From contig CM066913.1 of the NCBI GenBank assembly GCA_033964015.1, forward strand, positions 35,973,577 to 36,037,576: a stretch of 64,000 nucleotides of DNA, read 5' to 3'. Made by a program: the position numbers and the translations under genes. The notes under the pieces were generated by a model. It was given only the letters and a program-made list of their open reading frames with translations. It had not been told where the DNA came from and searched no databases. The stretch's first letter is position 1. Each line of letters begins with the position of its first letter. Positions 1 to 15,000 of this stretch are shown in pieces. This stretch comes from Scolanthus callimorphus (Eukaryota > Cnidaria > Anthozoa > Actiniaria > Edwardsiidae).

Positions 1-3000
1 GTAGTAGATGACACTGTTGTAAGCAATTCCGAAGAAGAGGTCTCTGGTACAGAAGATGTCGCTTGAAGTGAAGGGCTGATTGGCACGCTACTTGTTGAGA
101 TCGGTTCTATTGGAGTTGTAGTCACACCCTCTGTAGGCAACACAATTGATGTAGAAACAGACGTTTCCGGAAACAAGATGCTAATCGAGCTTGTAACCTC
201 CGAAGTCAAAATGCAGTTGGAGTGACGGTCGGCGAAACACTGTCACTGGGTGTTGTTGACGGGGGTTCCGCAAACACGGTCTCCGAAGAAATGCTAGAGC
301 TTTCCACTGATGACAGAGGTGTAGTAGATGACACTGTTGTAATCAATTCCGAAGAAGAGGTCTCTGGTACAGAAGATGTCGCTTGAAGTGAAGGGCTGAT
401 TGGCACGCTATTTGTTGAGATCGGTTCTATTGGAGTTGTAGTCACACCCTCTGTAGGCACAACAATTGATGTAGAAACCGAAGAGGTCTCTGGTACAGAA
501 GATGTCGCTTGAAGTGAAGGGCTGATTGGCACGCTACTTGTTGAGATCGGTTCTATTGGAGTTGTAGTCACACCCTCTTTAGGCACAACAATTGATGTAG
601 AAACCGACGTTTCCGGAGACGTAGTAAAGATGCTAATTGAGCTTGTAACCTCCGAAGTCACAAATGCGGTTGGAGTGACGGTCGGGGAAACACTGTCACT
701 GGGTGTTGTTGACGGGGGTTCCGCGAACACGGTCTCCGAAGAAATGCTAGAGCTTTCCACTGATGACAGAGGTGTAGTAGATGACACTGTTGTAAGCAAT
801 TCCGAAGAAGAGGTCTCTGGTACAGAAGATGTCGCTTGAAGTGAAGGGCTGATTGGCACGCTACTTGTTGAGGTCGGTTCTATTGGAGTTGTAGTCACAC
901 CCTCTGTAGGCACAACAATTGATGTAGAAACCGACGTTTCCGGAGACGTAGTAAAGATGCTAATTGAGCTTGTAACCTCCGAAGTCACAAATGCGGTTGG
1001 AGTGACGGTCGGCGAAACACTGTCAGTGGGTGTTGTTGACGGGGGTTCCGCGAACACGGTCTCCGAAGAAATGCTAGAGCTTTCCACTGATGACAGAGGT
1101 GTAGTAGATGACACTGTTGTAAGCAATTCCGAAGAAGAGGTCTCTGGTACAGAAGATGTCGCTTGAAGTGAAGGGCTGATTGGCACGCTACTTGTTGAGA
1201 TCGGTTCTATTGGAGTTGTAGTCACACCCTCTTTAGGCACAACAATTGATGTAGAAACAGACGTTTCCGGAGACGTAGTAAAGATGCTAATCGAGCTTGT
1301 AACCTCCGAAGTCACAAATGCGGTTGGAGTGACGGTCGGAGAAACACTGTCACTGGGTGTTGTTGACGGGGGTTCCGAGAACACGGTCTCCGAAGAAATG
1401 CTAGAGCTTTCCACTGATGACAGAGGTGTAGTAGATGACACTGTTGTAAGCAATTCCGAAGAAGAGGTCTCTGGTACAGAAGATGTCGCTTGAAGTGAAG
1501 GGCTGATTGGCACGCTACTTGTTGAGGTCGGTTCTATTGGAGATGTAGTCACACCCTCTGTAGGCACACAATTGATGTAGAAACCGACGTTTCCGGAGAC
1601 GTAGTAAAGATGCTAATTGAGCTTGTAACCTCCGAAGTCACAAATGCGGTTGGAGTGACGGTCGGCGAAACACTGTCACTGGGTGTTGTTGACGGGGGTT
1701 CCGCGAACACGGTCTCCGAAGAAATGCTAGAGCTTTCCACTGATGACAGAGGTGTAGTAGATGACACTGTTGTAAGCAATTCCGAAGAAGAGGTCTCTGG
1801 TACAGAAGATGTCGCTTCAAGTGAAGGGCTGATTGGCACGCTACTTGTTGAGATCGGTTCTATTGGAGTTGTAGTCACACCCTCTTTAGGCACAACAATT
1901 GATGTAGAAACAGACGTTTCCGGAGACGTAGTAAAGATGCTAATTGAGCTTGTAACCTCCGAAGTCACAAATGCGGTTGGAGTGACGGTCGGCGAAACAC
2001 TGTCAGTGGGTGTTGTTGACGGGGGTTCCGCGAACACGGTCTCCGAAGAAATGCTAGAGCTTTCCACTGATGACAGAGGTGTAGTAGATGACACTGTTGT
2101 AAGCAATTCCGAAGAAGAGGTCTCTGGTACAGAAGATGTCGCTTCAAGTGAAGGGCTGATTGGCACGCTACTTGTTGAGATCGGTTCTATTGGAGTTGTA
2201 GTCACACCCTCTTTAGGCACAACAATTGATGTAGAAACAGACGTTTCCGGAGACGTAGTAAAGATGCTAATTGAGCTTGTAACCTCCGAAGTCACAAATG
2301 CGGTTGGAGTGACGGTCGGCGAAACACTGTCACTGGGTGTTGTTGACGGGGGTTCCGCGAACACGGTCTCCGAAGAAATGCTAGAGCTTTCCACTGATGA
2401 CAGAGGTGTAGTAGATGACACTGTTGTAAGCAATTCCGAAGAAGAGGTCTCTGGTACAGAAGATGTCGCTTGAAGTGAAGGGCTGATTGGCACGCTACTT
2501 GTTGAGGTCGGTTCTATTGGAGTTGTAGTCACACCCTCTGTAGGCACAACAATTGATGTAGAAACCGACGTTTCCGGAGACGTAGTAAAGATGCTAATTG
2601 AGCTTGTAACCTCCGAAGTCACAAATGCGGTTGGAGTGACGGTCGGCGAAACACTGTCACTGGGTGTTGTTGACGGGGGTTCCGCGAACACGGTCTCCGA
2701 AGAAATGCTAGAGCTTTCCACTGATGACAGAGGTGTAGTAGATGACACTGTTGTAATCAATTCCGAAGAAGAGGTCTCTGGTACAGAAGATGTCGCTTGA
2801 AGTGAAGGGCTGATTGGCACGCTACTTGTTGAGGTCGGTTCTATTGGAGTTGTAGTCACACCCTCTGTAGGCACAACAATTGATGTAGAAACCGACGTTT
2901 CCGGAGACGTAGTAAAGATGCTAATTGAGCTTGTAACCTCCGAAGTCACAAATGCGGTTGGAGTGACGGTCGGCGAAACACTGTCAGTGGGTGTTGTTGA

Positions 3001-6000
3001 CGGGGGTTCCGCGAACACGGTCTCCGAAGAAATGCTAGAGCTTTCCACTGATGACAGAGGTGTAGTAGATGACACTGTTGTAAGCAATTCCGAAGAAGAG
3101 GTCTCTGGTACAGAAGATGTCGCTTCAAGTGAAGGGCTGATTGGCACGCTACTTGTTGAGATCGGTTCTATTGGAGTTGTAGTCACACCCTCTTTAGGCA
3201 CAACAATTGATGTAGAAACAGACGTTTCCGGAGACAGTAGATGCTAATTGAGCTTGTAACCTCCGAAGTCACAAATGCGGTTGGAGTGACGGTCGGCGAA
3301 ACACTGTCACTGGGTGCTGTTGACGGGGGTTCCGCGAACACGGTCTCCGAAGAAATGCTAGAGCTTTCCACTGATGACAGAGGTGTAGTAGATGACACTG
3401 TTGTAAGCAATTCCGAAGAAGAGGTCTCTGGTACAGAAGATGTCGCTTGAAGTGAAGGGCTGATTGGCACGCTACTTGTTGAGATCGGTTCTATTGGAGT
3501 TGTAGTCACACCCTCTGTAGGCAACAACAATTGATGTAGAAACAGACGTTTCCGGAAACAAGATGCTAATCGAGCTTGTAACCTCCGAAGTCAAAAATGC
3601 AGTTGGAGTGACGGTCGGCGAAACACTGTCACTGGGTGTTGTTGACGGGGGTTCCGCGAACACGGTCTCCGAAGAAATGCTAGAGCTTTCCACTGATGAC
3701 AGAGGTGTAGTAGATGACACTGTTGTAATCAATTCCGAAGAAGAGGTCTCTGGTACAGAAGATGTCGCTTGAAGTGAAGGGCTGATTGGCACGCTACTTG
3801 TTGAGGTCGGTTCTATTGGAGTTGTAGTCACACCCTCTGTAGGCACAACAATTGATGTAGAAACCGACGTTTCCGGAAAAAGATGCTAATTGAGCTTGTA
3901 ACCTCCGAAGTCACAAATGCGGTTGGAGTGACGGTCGGCGAAACACTGTCAGTGGGTGTTGTTGACGGGGGTTCCGCGAACACGGTCTCCGAAGAAATGC
4001 TAGAGCTTTCCACTGATGACAGAGGTGTAGTAGATGACACTGTTGTAAGCAATTCCGAAGAAGAGGTCTGTGGTACAGAAGATGTCGCTTCAAGTGAAGG
4101 GCTGATTGGCACGCTACTTGTTGAGATCGGTTCTATTGGAGTTGTAGTCACACCCTCTTTAGGCACAACAATTGATGTAGAAACAGACGTTTCCGGAGAC
4201 GTAGTAAAGATGCTAATTGAGCTTGTAACCTCCGAAGTCACAAATGCGGTTGGAGTGACGGTCGGCGAAACACTGTCACTGGGTGCTGTTGACGGGGGTT
4301 CCGCGAACACGGTCTCCGAAGAAATGCTAGAGCTTTCCACTGATGACAGAGGTGTAGTAGATGACACTGTTGTAAGCAATTCCGAAGAAGAGGTCTCTGG
4401 TACAGAAGATGTCACTTGAAGTGAAGGGCTGATTGGCACGCTACTTGTTGAGATCGGTTCTATTGGAGTTGTAGTCACACCCTCTGTAGGCAACACAATT
4501 GATGTAGAAACAGACGTTTCCGGAAACAAGATGCTAATCGAGCTTGTAACCTCCGAAGTCACAAATGCAGTTGGAGTGACGGTCGGCGAAACACTGTCAC
4601 TGGGTGTTGTTGACGGGGGTTCCGCGAACACGGTCTCCGAAGAAATGCTAGAGCTTTCCACTGATGACAGAGGTGTAGTAGATGACACTGTTGTAAGCAA
4701 TTCCGAAGAAGAGGTCTCTGGTACAGAAGATGTCGCTTGAAGTGAAGGGCTGATTGGCACGCTACTTGTTGAGGTCGGTTCTATTGGAGTTGTAGTCACA
4801 CCCTCTTTAGGCACAACAATTGATGTAGAAACCGACGTTTCCGGAGACGTAGTAAAGATGCTAATTGAGCTTGTAACCTCCGAAGTCACAAATGCGGTTG
4901 GAGTGACGGTCGGCGAAACACTGTCACTGGGTGTTGTTGACGGGGGTTCCGCGAACACGGTCTCCGAAGAAATGCTAGAGCTTTCCACTGATGACAGAGG
5001 TGTAGTAGATGACACTGTTGTAAGCAATTCCGAAGAAGAGGTCTCTGGTACAGAAGATGTCGCTTCAAGTGAAGGGCTGATTGGCACGCTACTTGTTGAG
5101 ATCGGTTCTATTGGAGTTGTAGTCACACCCTCTTTAGGCACAACAATTGATGTAGAAACAGACGTTTCCGGAGACGTAGTAAAGATGCTAATTGAGCTTG
5201 TAACCTCCGAAGTCACAAATGCGGTTGGAGTGACGGTCGGCGAAACACTGTCACTGGGTGCTGTTGACGGGGGTTCCGCGAACACGGTCTCCGAAGAAAT
5301 GCTAGAGCTTTCCACTGATGACAGAGGTGTAGTAGATGACACTGTTGTAAGCAATTCCGAAGAAGAGGTCTCTGGTACAGAAGATGTCGCTTGAAGTGAA
5401 GGGCTGATTGGCACGCTACTTGTTGAGATCGGTTCTATTGGAGTTGTAGTCACACCCTCTGTAGGCAACACAATTGATGTAGAAACAGACGTTTCCGGAA
5501 ACAAGATGCTAATCGAGCTTGTAACCTCCGAAGTCAAAAATGCAGTTGGAGTGACGGTCGGCGAAACACTGTCACTGGGTGTTGTTGACGGGGGTTCCGC
5601 GAACACGGTCTCCGAAGAAATGCTAGAGCTTTCCACTGATGACAGAGGTGTAGTAGATGACACTGTTGTAATCAATTCCGAAGAAGAGGTCTCTGGTACA
5701 GAAGATGTCGCTTGAAGTGAAGGGCTGATTGGCACGCTATTTGTTGAGATCGGTTCTATTGGAGTTGTAGTCACACCCTCTGTAGGCACAACAATTGATG
5801 TAGAAACCGAAGAGGTCTCTGGTACAGAAGATGTCGCTTGAAGTGAAGGGCTGATTGGCACGCTACTTGTTGAGATCGGTTCTATTGGAGTTGTAGTCAC
5901 ACCCTCTTTAGGCACAACAATTGATGTAGAAACAGACGTTTCCGGAGACGTAGTAAAGATGCTAATCGAGCTTGTAACCTCCGAAGTCACAAATGCGGTT

Positions 6001-9000
6001 GGAGTGACGGTGGGAGAAACACTGTCACTGGGTGTGTTGACGGGGGTTCCGCGAACACGGTCTCCGAAGAAATGCTAGAGCTTTCCACTGATGACAGAGG
6101 TGTAGTAGATGACACTGTTGTAAGCAATTCCGAAGAAGAGGTCTCTGGTACAGAAGATGTCGCTTGAAGTGAAGGGCTGATTGGCACGCTACTTGTTGAG
6201 GTCGGTTCTATTGGAGTTGTAGTCACACCCTCTGTAGGCACACAATTGATGTAGAAACCGACGTTTCCGGAGACGTAGTAAAGATGCTAATTGAGCTTGT
6301 AACCTCCGAAGTCACAAATGCGGTTGGAGTGACGGTCGGCGAAACACTGTCACTGGGTGTTGTTGACGGGGGTTCCGCGAACACGGTCTCCGAAGAAATG
6401 CTAGAGCTTTCCACTGATGACAGAGGTGTAGTAGATGACACTGTTGTAAGCAATTCCGAAGAAGAGGTCTCTGGTACAGAAGATGTCGCTTCAAGTGAAG
6501 GGCTGATTGGCACGCTACTTGTTGAGATCGGTTCTATTGGAGTTGTAGTCACACCCTCTTTAGGCACAACAATTGATGTAGAAACAGACGTTTCCGGAGA
6601 CGTAGTAAAGATGCTAATCGAGCTTGTAACCTCCGAAGTCACAAATGCGGTTGGAGTGACGGTCGGAGAAACACTGTCACTGGGTGTTGTTGACGGGGGT
6701 TCCGAGAACACGGTCTCCGAAGAAATGCTAGAGCTTTCCACTGATGACAGAGGTGTAGTAGATGACACTGTTGTAAGCAATTCCGAAGAAGAGGTCTCTG
6801 GTACAGAAGATGTCGCTTGAAGTGAAGGGCTGATTGGCACGCTACTTGTTGAGGTCGGTTCTATTGGAGTTGTAGTCACACCCTCTGTAGGCACAACAAT
6901 TGATGTAGAAACCGACGTTTCCGGAGACGTAGTAAAGATGCTAATTGAGCTTGTAACCTCCGAAGTCACAAATGCGGTTGGAGTGACGGTCGGCGAAACA
7001 CTGTCAGTGGGTGTTGTTGACGGGGGTTCCGCGAACACGGTCTCCGAAGAAATGCTAGAGCTTTCCACTGATGACAGAGGTGTAGTAGATGACACTGTTG
7101 TAAGCAATTCCGAAGAAGAGGTCTCTGGTACAGAAGATGTCGCTTCAAGTGAAGGGCTGATTGGCACGCTACTTGTTGAGATCGGTTCTATTGGAGTTGT
7201 AGTCACACCCTCTGTAGGCACAACAATTGATGTAGAAACGACGTTTCCGGAGACGTAGTAAAGATGCTAATCGAGCTTGTAACCTCCGAAGTCACAAATG
7301 CGGTTGGAGTGACGGTCGGCGAAACACTGTCACTGGGTGTTGTTGACGGGGGTTCCGCGAACACGGTCTCCGAAGAAATGCTAGAGCTTTCCACTGATGA
7401 CAGAGGTGTAGTAGATGACACTGTTGTAAGCAATTCCGAAGAAGAGGTCTCTGGTACAGAAGATGTCGCTTGAAGTGAAGGGCTGATTGGCACGCTACTT
7501 GTTGAGATCGGTTCTATTGGAGTTGTAGTCACACCCTCTTTAGGCACAACAATTGATGTAGAAACAGACGTTTCCGGAGACGTAGTAAAGATGCTAATTG
7601 AGCTTGTAACCTCCGAAGTCACAAATGCGGTTGGAGTGACGGTCGGCGAAACACTGTCACTGGGTGTTGTTGACGGGGGTTCCGCGAACACGGTCTCCGA
7701 AGAAATGCTAGAGCTTTCCACTGATGACAGAGGTGTAGTAGATGACACTGTTGTAAGCAATTCCGAAGAAGAGGTCTCTGGTACAGAAGATGTCGCTTGA
7801 AGTGAAGGGCTGATTGGCACGCTACTTGTTGAGATCGGTTCTATTGGAGTTGTAGTCACACCCTCTGTAGGCACAACAATTGATGTAGAAACAGACGTTT
7901 CCGGAGACGTAGTAAAGATGCTAATCGAGCTTGTAACCTCCGAAGTCACAAATGCGGTTGGAGTGACGGTCGGCGAAACACTGTCACTGGGTGTTGTTGA
8001 CGGGGGTTCCGCGAACACGGTCTCCGAAGAAATGCTAGAGCTTTCCACTGATGACAGAGGTGTAGTAGATGACACTGTTGTAATCAATTCCGAAGAAGAG
8101 GTCTCTGGTACAGAAGATGTCGCTTGAAGTGAAGGGCTGATTGGCACGCTACTTGTTGAGATCGGTTCTATTGGAGTTGTAGTCACACCCTCTGTAGGCA
8201 CAACAATTGATGTAGAAACCGACGTTTCCGGAGACGTAGTAAAGATGCTAATTGAGCTTGTAACCTCCGAAGTCACAAATGCGGTTGGAGTGACGGTCGG
8301 CGAAACACTGTCACTGGGTGTTGTTGACGGGGGTTCCGCGAACACGGTCTCCGAAGAAATGCTAGAGCTTTCCACTGATGACAGAGGTGTAGTAGATGAC
8401 ACTGTTGTAAGCAATTCCGAAGAAGAGGTCTCTGGTACAGAAGATGTCGCTTGAAGTGAAGGGCTGATTGGCACGCTACTTGTTGAGATCGGTTCTATTG
8501 GAGTTGTAGTCACACCCTCTGTAGGCACAACAATTGATGTAGAAACCGACGTTTCCGGAGACGTAGTAAAGATGCTAATTGAGCTTGTAACCTCCGAAGT
8601 CACAAATGCGGTTGGAGTGACGGTCGGCGAAACACTGTCACTGGGTGTTGTTGACGGGGGTTCCGCGAACACGGTCTCCGAAGAAATGCTAGAGCTTTCC
8701 ACTGATGACAGAGGTGTAGTAGATGACACTGTTGTAAGCAATTCCGAAGAAGAGGTCTCTGGTACAGAAGATGTCGCTTGAAGTGAAGGGCTGATTGGCA
8801 CGCTACTTGTTGAGATCGGTTCTATTGGAGTTGTAGTCACACCCTCTGTAGGCACAACAATTGATGTAGAAACCGACGTTTCCGGAACAAGATGCTAATC
8901 GAGCTTGTAACCTCCGAAGTCACAAATGCGGTTGGAGTGACGGTCGGCGAAACACTGTCACTGGGTGTTGTTGACGGGGGTTCCGCGAACACGGTCTCCG

Positions 9001-12000
9001 AAGAAATGCTAGAGCTTTCCACTGATGACAGAGGTGTAGTAGATGACACTGTTGTAAGCAATTCCGAAGAAGAGGTCTCTGGTACAGAAGATGTCGCTTG
9101 AAGTGAAGGGCTGATTGGCACGCTACTTGTTGAGATCGGTTCTATTGGAGTTGTAGTCACACCCTCTGTAGGCACAACAATTGATGTAGAAACCGACGTT
9201 TCCGGAGACGTAGTAAAGATGCTAATTGAGCTTGTAACCTCCGAAGTCACAAATGCGGTTGGAGTGACGGTCGGCGAAACACTGTCACTGGGTGTTGTTG
9301 ACGGGGGTTCCGCGAACACGGTCTCCGAAGAAATGCTAGAGCTTTCCACTGATGACAGAGGTGTAGTAGATGACACTGTTGTAAGCAATTCCGAAGAAGA
9401 GGTCTCTGGTACAGAAGATGTCGCTTGAAGTGAAGGGCTGATTGGCACGCTACTTGTTGAGATCGGTTCTATTGGAGTTGTAGTCACACCCTCTGTAGGC
9501 ACAACAATTGATGTAGAAACAGACGTTTCCGGAGACAAGATGCTAATTGAGCTTGTAACCTCCGAAGTCACAAATGCGGTTGGAGTGACGGTCGGCGAAA
9601 CACTGTCACTGGGTGTTGTTGACGGGGGTTCCGCGAACACGGTCTCCGAAGAAATGCTAGAGCTTTCCACTGATGACAGAGGTGTAGTAGATGACACTGT
9701 TGTAAGCAATTCCGAAGAAGAGGTCTCTGGTACAGAAGATGTCGCTTGAAGTGAAGGGCTGATTGGCACGCTACTTGTTGAGATCGGTTCTATTGGAGTT
9801 GTAGTCACACCCTCTGTAGGCACAACAATTGATGTAGAAACAGACGTTTCCGAGACGTACAAGATGCTAATCGAGCTTGTAACCTCCGAAGTCACAAATG
9901 CGGTTGGAGTGACGGTCGGCGAAACACTGTCACTGGGTGTTGTTGACGGGGGTTCCGCGAACACGGTCTCCGAAGAAATGCTAGAGCTTTCCACTGATGA
10001 CAGAGGTGTAGTAGATGACACTGTTGTAAGCAATTCCGAAGAAGAGGTCTCTGGTACAGAAGATGTCGCTTGAAGTGAAGGGCTGATTGGCACGCTACTT
10101 GTTGAGATCGGTTCTATTGGAGTTGTAGTCACACCCTCTGTAGGCACAACAATTGATGTAGAAACCGACGTTTCCGGAGACGTAGTAAAGATGCTAATTG
10201 AGCTTGTAACCTCCGAAGTCACAAATGCGGTTGGAGTGACGGTCGGCGAAACACTGTCACTGGGTGTTGTTGACGGGGGTTCCGCGAACACGGTCTCCGA
10301 AGAAATGCTAGAGCTTTCCACTGATGACAGAGGTGTAGTAGATGACACTGTTGTAAGCAATTCCGAAGAAGAGGTCTCTGGTACAGAAGATGTCGCTTGA
10401 AGTGAAGGGCTGATTGGCACGCTACTTGTTGAGATCGGTTCTATTGGAGTTGTAGTCACACCCTCTGTAGGCAACACAATTGATGTAGAAACAGACGTTT
10501 CCGGAGACAAGATGCTAATCGAGCTTGTAACCTCCGAAGTCACAAATGCGGTTGGAGTGACGGTCGGCGAAACACTGTCACTGGGTGTTGTTGACGGGGG
10601 TTCCGCGAACACGGTCTCCGAAGAAATGCTAGAGCTTTCCACTGATGACAGAGGTGTAGTAGATGACACTGTTGTAAGCAATTCCGAAGAAGAGGTCTCT
10701 GGTACAGAAGATGTCGCTTGAAGTGAAGGGCTGATTGGCACGCTACTTGTTGAGTCGGTTCTATTGGAGTTGTAGTCACACCCTCTTTAGGCACAACAAT
10801 TGATGTAGAAACAGACGTTTCCGGAGACGTAGTAAAGATGCTAATTGAGCTTGTAACCTCCGAAGTCACAAATGCGGTTGGAGTGACGGTCGGCGAAACA
10901 CTGTCACTGGGTGTTGTTGACGGGGGTTCCGCGAACACGGTCTCCGAAGAAATGCTAGAGCTTTCCACTGATGACAGAGGTGTAGTAGATGACACTGTTG
11001 TAAGCAATTCCGAAGAAGAGGTCTCTGGTACAGAAGATGTCGCTTGAAGTGAAGGGCTGATTGGCACGCTACTTGTTGAGGTCGGTTCTATTGGAGTTGT
11101 AGTCACACCCTCTGTAGGCACAACAATTGATGTAGAAACCGACGTTTCCGGAGACGTAGTAAAGATGCTAATTGAGCTTGTAACCTCCGAAGTCACAAAT
11201 GCGGTTGGAGTGACGGTCGGCGAAACACTGTCACTGGGTGTTGTTGACGGGGGTTCCGCGAACACGGTCTCCGAAGAAATGCTAGAGCTTTCCACTGATG
11301 ACAGAGGTGTAGTAGATGACACTGTTGTAAGCAATTCCGAAGAAGAGGTCTCTGGTACAGAAGATGTCGCTTGAAGTGAAGGGCTGATTGGCACGCTACT
11401 TGTTGAGATCGGTTCTATTGGAGTTGTAGTCACACCCTCTTTAGGCACAACAATTGATGTAGAAACCGACGTTTCCGGAGACGTAGTAAAGATGCTAATC
11501 GAGCTTGTAACCTCCGAAGTCACAAATGCGGTTGGAGTGACGGTCGGCGAAACACTGTCACTGGGTGTTGTTGACGGGGGTTCCGCGAACACGGTCTCCG
11601 AAGAAATGCTAGAGCTTTCCACTGATGACAGAGGTGTAGTAGATGACACTGTTGTAAGCAATTCCGAAGAAGAGGTCTCTGGTACAGAAGATGTCGCTTG
11701 AAGTGAAGGGCTGATTGGCACGCTACTTGTTGAGATCGGTTCTATTGGAGTTGTAGTCACACCCTCTGTAGGCACAACAATTGATGTAGAAACCGACGTT
11801 TCCGGAGACGTAGTAAAGATGCTAATTGAGCTTGTAACCTCCGAAGTCACAAATGCGGTTGGAGTGACGGTCGGCGAAACACTGTCACTGGGTGTTGTTG
11901 ACGGGGGTTCCGCGAACACGGTCTCCGAAGAAATGCTAGAGCTTTCCACTGATGACAGAGGTGTAGTAGATGACACTGTTGTAAGCAATTCCGAAGAAGA

Positions 12001-15000
12001 GGTCTCTGGTACAGAAGATGTCGCTTGAAGTGAAGGGCTGATTGGCACGCTACTTGTTGAGATCGGTTCTATTGGAGTTGTAGTCACACCCTCTGTAGGC
12101 AACACAATTGATGTAGAAACAGACGTTTCCGGAGACAAGATGCTAATCGAGCTTGTAACCTCCGAAGTCACAAATGCGGTTGGAGTGACGGTCGGCGAAA
12201 CACTGTCACTGGGTGTTGTTGACGGGGGTTCCGCGAACACGGTCTCCGAAGAAATGCTAGAGCTTTCCACTGATGACAGAGGTGTAGTAGATGACACTGT
12301 TGTAAGCAATTCCGAAGAAGAGGTCTCTGGTACAGAAGATGTCGCTTGAAGTGAAGGGCTGATTGGCACGCTACTTGTTGAGATCGGTTCTATTGGAGTT
12401 GTAGTCACACCCTCTTTAGGCACAACAATTGATGTAGAAACAGACGTTTCCGGAGACGTAGTAAAGATGCTAATTGAGCTTGTAACCTCCGAAGTCACAA
12501 ATGCGGTTGGAGTGACGGTCGGCGAAACACTGTCACTGGGTGTTGTTGACGGGGGTTCCGCGAACACGGTCTCCGAAGAAATGCTAGAGCTTTCCACTGA
12601 TGACAGAGGTGTAGTAGATGACACTGTTGTAAGCAATTCCGAAGAAGAGGTCTCTGGTACAGAAGATGTCGCTTGAAGTGAAGGGCTGATTGGCACGCTA
12701 CTTGTTGAGGTCGGTTCTATTGGAGTTGTAGTCACACCCTCTGTAGGCACAACAATTGATGTAGAAACCGACGTTTCCGGAGACGTAGTAAAGATGCTAA
12801 TTGAGCTTGTAACCTCCGAAGTCACAAATGCGGTTGGAGTGACGGTCGGCGAAACACTGTCACTGGGTGTTGTTGACGGGGGTTCCGCGAACACGGTCTC
12901 CGAAGAAATGCTAGAGCTTTCCACTGATGACAGAGGTGTAGTAGATGACACTGTTGTAAGCAATTCCGAAGAAGAGGTCTCTGGTACAGAAGATGTCGCT
13001 TCAAGTGAAGGGCTGATTGGCACGCTACTTGTTGAGATCGGTTCTATTGGAGTTGTAGTCACACCCTCTTTAGGCACAACAATTGATGTAGAAACCGACG
13101 TTTCCGGAGACGTAGTAAAGATGCTAATTGAGCTTGTAACCTCCGAAGTCACAAATGCGGTTGGAGTGACGGTCGGCGAAACACTGTCACTGGGTGTTGT
13201 TGACGGGGGTTCCGCGAACACGGTCTCCGAAGAAATGCTAGAGCTTTCCACTGATGACAGAGGTGTAGTAGATGACACTGTTGTAAGCAATTCCGAAGAA
13301 GAGGTCTCTGGTACAGAAGATGTCGCTTGAAGTGAAGGGCTGATTGGCACGCTACTTGTTGAGATCGGTTCTATTGGAGTTGTAGTCACACCCTCTGTAG
13401 GCACAACAATTGATGTAGAAACCGACGTTTCCGGAGACGTAGTAAAGATGCTAATTGAGCTTGTAACCTCCGAAGTCACAAATGCGGTTGGAGTGACGGT
13501 CGGCGAAACACTGTCACTGGGTGTTGTTGACGGGGGTTCCGCGAACACGGTCTCCGAAGAAATGCTAGAGCTTTCCACTGATGACAGAGGTGTAGTAGAT
13601 GACACTGTTGTAAGCAATTCCGAAGAAGAGGTCTCTGGTACAGAAGATGTCGCTTGAAGTGAAGGGCTGATTGGCACGCTACTTGTTGAGATCGGTTCTA
13701 TTGGAGTTGTAGTCACACCCTCTGTAGGCACAACAATTGATGTAGAAACAGACGTTTCCGGAGACAAGATGCTAATCGAGCTTGTAACCTCCGAAGTCAC
13801 AAATGCGGTTGGAGTGACGGTCGGCGAAACACTGTCACTGGGTGTTGTTGACGGGGGTTCCGCGAACACGGTCTCCGAAGAAATGCTAGAGCTTTCCACT
13901 GATGACAGAGGTGTAGTAGATGACACTGTTGTAAGCAATTCCGAAGAAGAGGTCTCTGGTACAGAAGATGTCGCTTGAAGTGAAGGGCTGATTGGCACGC
14001 TACTTGTTGAGGTCGGTTCTATTGGAGTTGTAGTCACACCCTCTGTAGGCACAACAATTGATGTAGAAACCGACGTTTCCGGAGACGTAGTAAAGATGCT
14101 AATTGAGCTTGTAACCTCCGAAGTCACAAATGCGGTTGGAGTGACGGTCGGCGAAACACTGTCACTGGGTGTTGTTGACGGGGGTTCCGCGAACACGGTC
14201 TCCGAAGAAATGCTAGAGCTTTCCACTGATGACAGAGGTGTAGTAGATGACACTGTTGTAAGCAATTCCGAAGAAGAGGTCTCTGGTACAGAAGATGTCG
14301 CTTGAAGTGAAGGGCTGATTGGCACGCTACTTGTTGAGTCGGTTCTATTGGAGTTGTAGTCACACCCTCTGTAGGCACAACAATTGATGTAGAAACCGAC
14401 GTTTCCGGAGACGTAGTAAAGATGCTAATTGAGCTTGTAACCTCCGAAGTCACAAATGCGGTTGGAGTGACGGTCGGCGAAACACTGTCACTGGGTGTTG
14501 TTGACGGGGGTTCCGCGAACACGGTCTCCGAAGAAATGCTAGAGCTTTCCACTGATGACAGAGGTGTAGTAGATGACACTGTTGTAAGCAATTCCGAAGA
14601 AGAGGTCTCTGGTACAGAAGATGTCGCTTGAAGTGAAGGGCTGATTGGCACGCTACTTGTTGAGATCGGTTCTATTGGAGTTGTAGTCACACCCTCTGTA
14701 GGCACAACAATTGATGTAGAAACCGACGTTTCCGGAGACGTAGTAAAGATGCTAATTGAGCTTGTAACCTCCGAAGTCACAAATGCGGTTGGAGTGACGG
14801 TCGGCGAAACACTGTCACTGGGTGTTGTTGACGGGGGTTCCGCGAACACGGTCTCCGAAGAAATGCTAGAGCTTTCCACTGATGACAGAGGTGTAGTAGA
14901 TGACACTGTTGTAAGCAATTCCGAAGAAGAGGTCTCTGGTACAGAAGATGTCGCTTGAAGTGAAGGGCTGATTGGCACGCTACTTGTTGAGATCGGTTCT

